Translations under genes and position numbers: made by a program
Notes under the pieces: model-generated
Database searches by the model: none
Told to the model about the DNA's origin: nothing
Seen by the model: only the letters and a program-made list of their open reading frames with translations
In this document: positions 55,253 to 55,798 of the stretch, piece by piece
How the letters are laid out: the number at the start of each line of letters is the position of its first letter
Position numbering within the stretch: the stretch's first letter is position 1
From: Acetobacteraceae bacterium
GTDB taxonomy: Bacteria > Pseudomonadota > Alphaproteobacteria > Acetobacterales > Acetobacteraceae
Direction: 5' to 3'
Length of the DNA: 55,798 nt
Assembly (NCBI GenBank): GCA_031291795.1
Contig: JARLIJ010000152.1
Coordinates: 1 to 55,798 of the forward strand

Positions 55253-55798
55253 TCATCCCGCCGACGCGACCGCTGCAAGGACACGGTCGATGAAAGCATC
55301 TGTGCTGCCAAGGTAGCGGGAAGGGTCGATCAGCCCCTCGATCGCGGCACGATCCAGCCGTGCGGCCACGGCAGGATCGCGCTCTAGCGCGTCTGCCAAG
55401 GGGATCTGCTCCGTTAGCGCCACATCGCAGGCGTGCTTGACCACGTGATGCGCCTCACCCCGGCCGAGATGGGGGGCCAGGCCCATCATCACGGCCTCGG
55501 CCACGATCAGACCAGGTGTGATGTCGAGGTTCGCCCGCATCCGTTCGGCATCGACCACCATTCCCTCGGCGATGGTCCGGGCGTGCAACAGCGCGCCGTG
55601 TGTCAGCACGAACGCCTGCGGCAACGCGAGGGCTTCGGCCTGCCACGGTCCCGTGGCGCGCTCGTGGTCCTGCGCCATGGCGCCCAGCATCACCGGCACC
55701 AGCGCCTGCACCGTGCGGGTCGCGGCCAGGATGTACTCGCTGGCAATCGGGTTGCGCTTCTGCGGCATGGTGGAAGACGCGCCCCGGCCGGCGACGTA
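55253..55798 (-). CDS. Adenylosuccinate lyase/PcaB family lyase, C-terminal part
   Basis: The visible 181 residues contain the superfamily signature SSTMPQKRNP near the right edge, followed by a helical C-terminal domain (GPWQAEALALPQAFVLTHGA, MRANLDITPGLIVAEAVMMG, LAPHLGRGEAHHVV). The C-terminal pattern fits the 3-carboxy-cis,cis-muconate cycloisomerase (PcaB-like) group more than argininosuccinate lyase. The gene runs off the right edge, so substrate class is not certain. It shares strand with the dihydroorotase gene, 58 bp apart. Confidence 0.75.
   Translation of the reverse strand, partial: YVAGRGASSTMPQKRNPIASEYILAATRTVQALVPVMLGAMAQDHERATGPWQAEALALPQAFVLTHGALLHARTIAEGMVVDAERMRANLDITPGLIVAEAVMMGLAPHLGRGEAHHVVKHACDVALTEQIPLADALERDPAVAARLDRAAIEGLIDPSRYLGSTDAFIDRVLAAVASAG

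Noticed and set aside
54040-55293. A 417-codon plus-strand frame opposite the dihydroorotase gene
   Set aside because: It is the antisense of a gene with intact metal-binding motifs. No similarity to a protein family was seen.

Overview
The window reads as a chromosomal segment of a high-GC alphaproteobacterium, most likely Rhodospirillales (Acetobacteraceae-like). I infer this from the protein sequences and from gene neighbourhoods such as rpsU divergent to def-COQ9, and a YfgM-like gene followed by bamB and der. No 16S rRNA or other firm taxonomic marker is present.

Left housekeeping arm (1-24,175). rpsU runs off the left edge and is divergent from def and a COQ9-family gene. A flavin-nucleotide-binding PPOX-family gene follows. 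Next, on the minus strand, is a translationally coupled pair: a large protein with a PhoU/DUF47-like C-terminal half, and a shortened PPDK-like protein. Then come lepA, tRNA-Ser(GGA) and a sulfate ABC operon (sbp-cysT-cysW-cysA), which has a cysteine-containing short ORF in its only long internal gap. These are followed by a two-gene ThrE-type exporter, two luciferase-like oxidoreductases, an SDR dehydrogenase divergent from a TetR regulator, and a D-2-hydroxyacid dehydrogenase. An ECF sigma/anti-sigma pair is divergent from a secreted metallophosphoesterase and a cupredoxin. A thiolase and glnS close the arm.

Phage-derived block (about 24,200-48,300). It has visibly lower GC and more relaxed codon use than the flanks. 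Nearly all genes point right. The order is that of a contractile-tailed (myovirus) virion: large terminase, portal, scaffold-like protein, capsid, small head/connector proteins, tail sheath, tail tube, tail assembly chaperone, a problematic tape-measure position, baseplate proteins (DNA-circularisation-like, LysM/gpX-like, gpD-, gpV-, gpW-, gpJ- and gpI-like), then a glycine-rich fibre, a fibre adaptor and two large fibres with related N-termini. The chaperone gene carries a textbook -1 frameshift signal: G GGA AAC in the right phase, a 5-nt spacer, then a strong stem. I see no integrase, repressor, replication gene, holin, endolysin, small terminase or att site. Three gene-poor gaps hold what look like decayed IS5-type transposase pieces. 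The block is therefore either a decaying prophage that has kept its structural module, or a domesticated particle (gene-transfer-agent-like or tailocin-like). The sequence alone does not decide between these.

Right housekeeping arm (48,461-end). It holds a YqgE/AlgH protein, a peroxiredoxin, then der, bamB and a YfgM-like gene on the minus strand. A small lipoprotein gene follows, then a 124-bp inverted-repeat element that ends two bases from the stop codon of a dihydroorotase gene. A PcaB/adenylosuccinate-lyase-family gene runs off the right edge.
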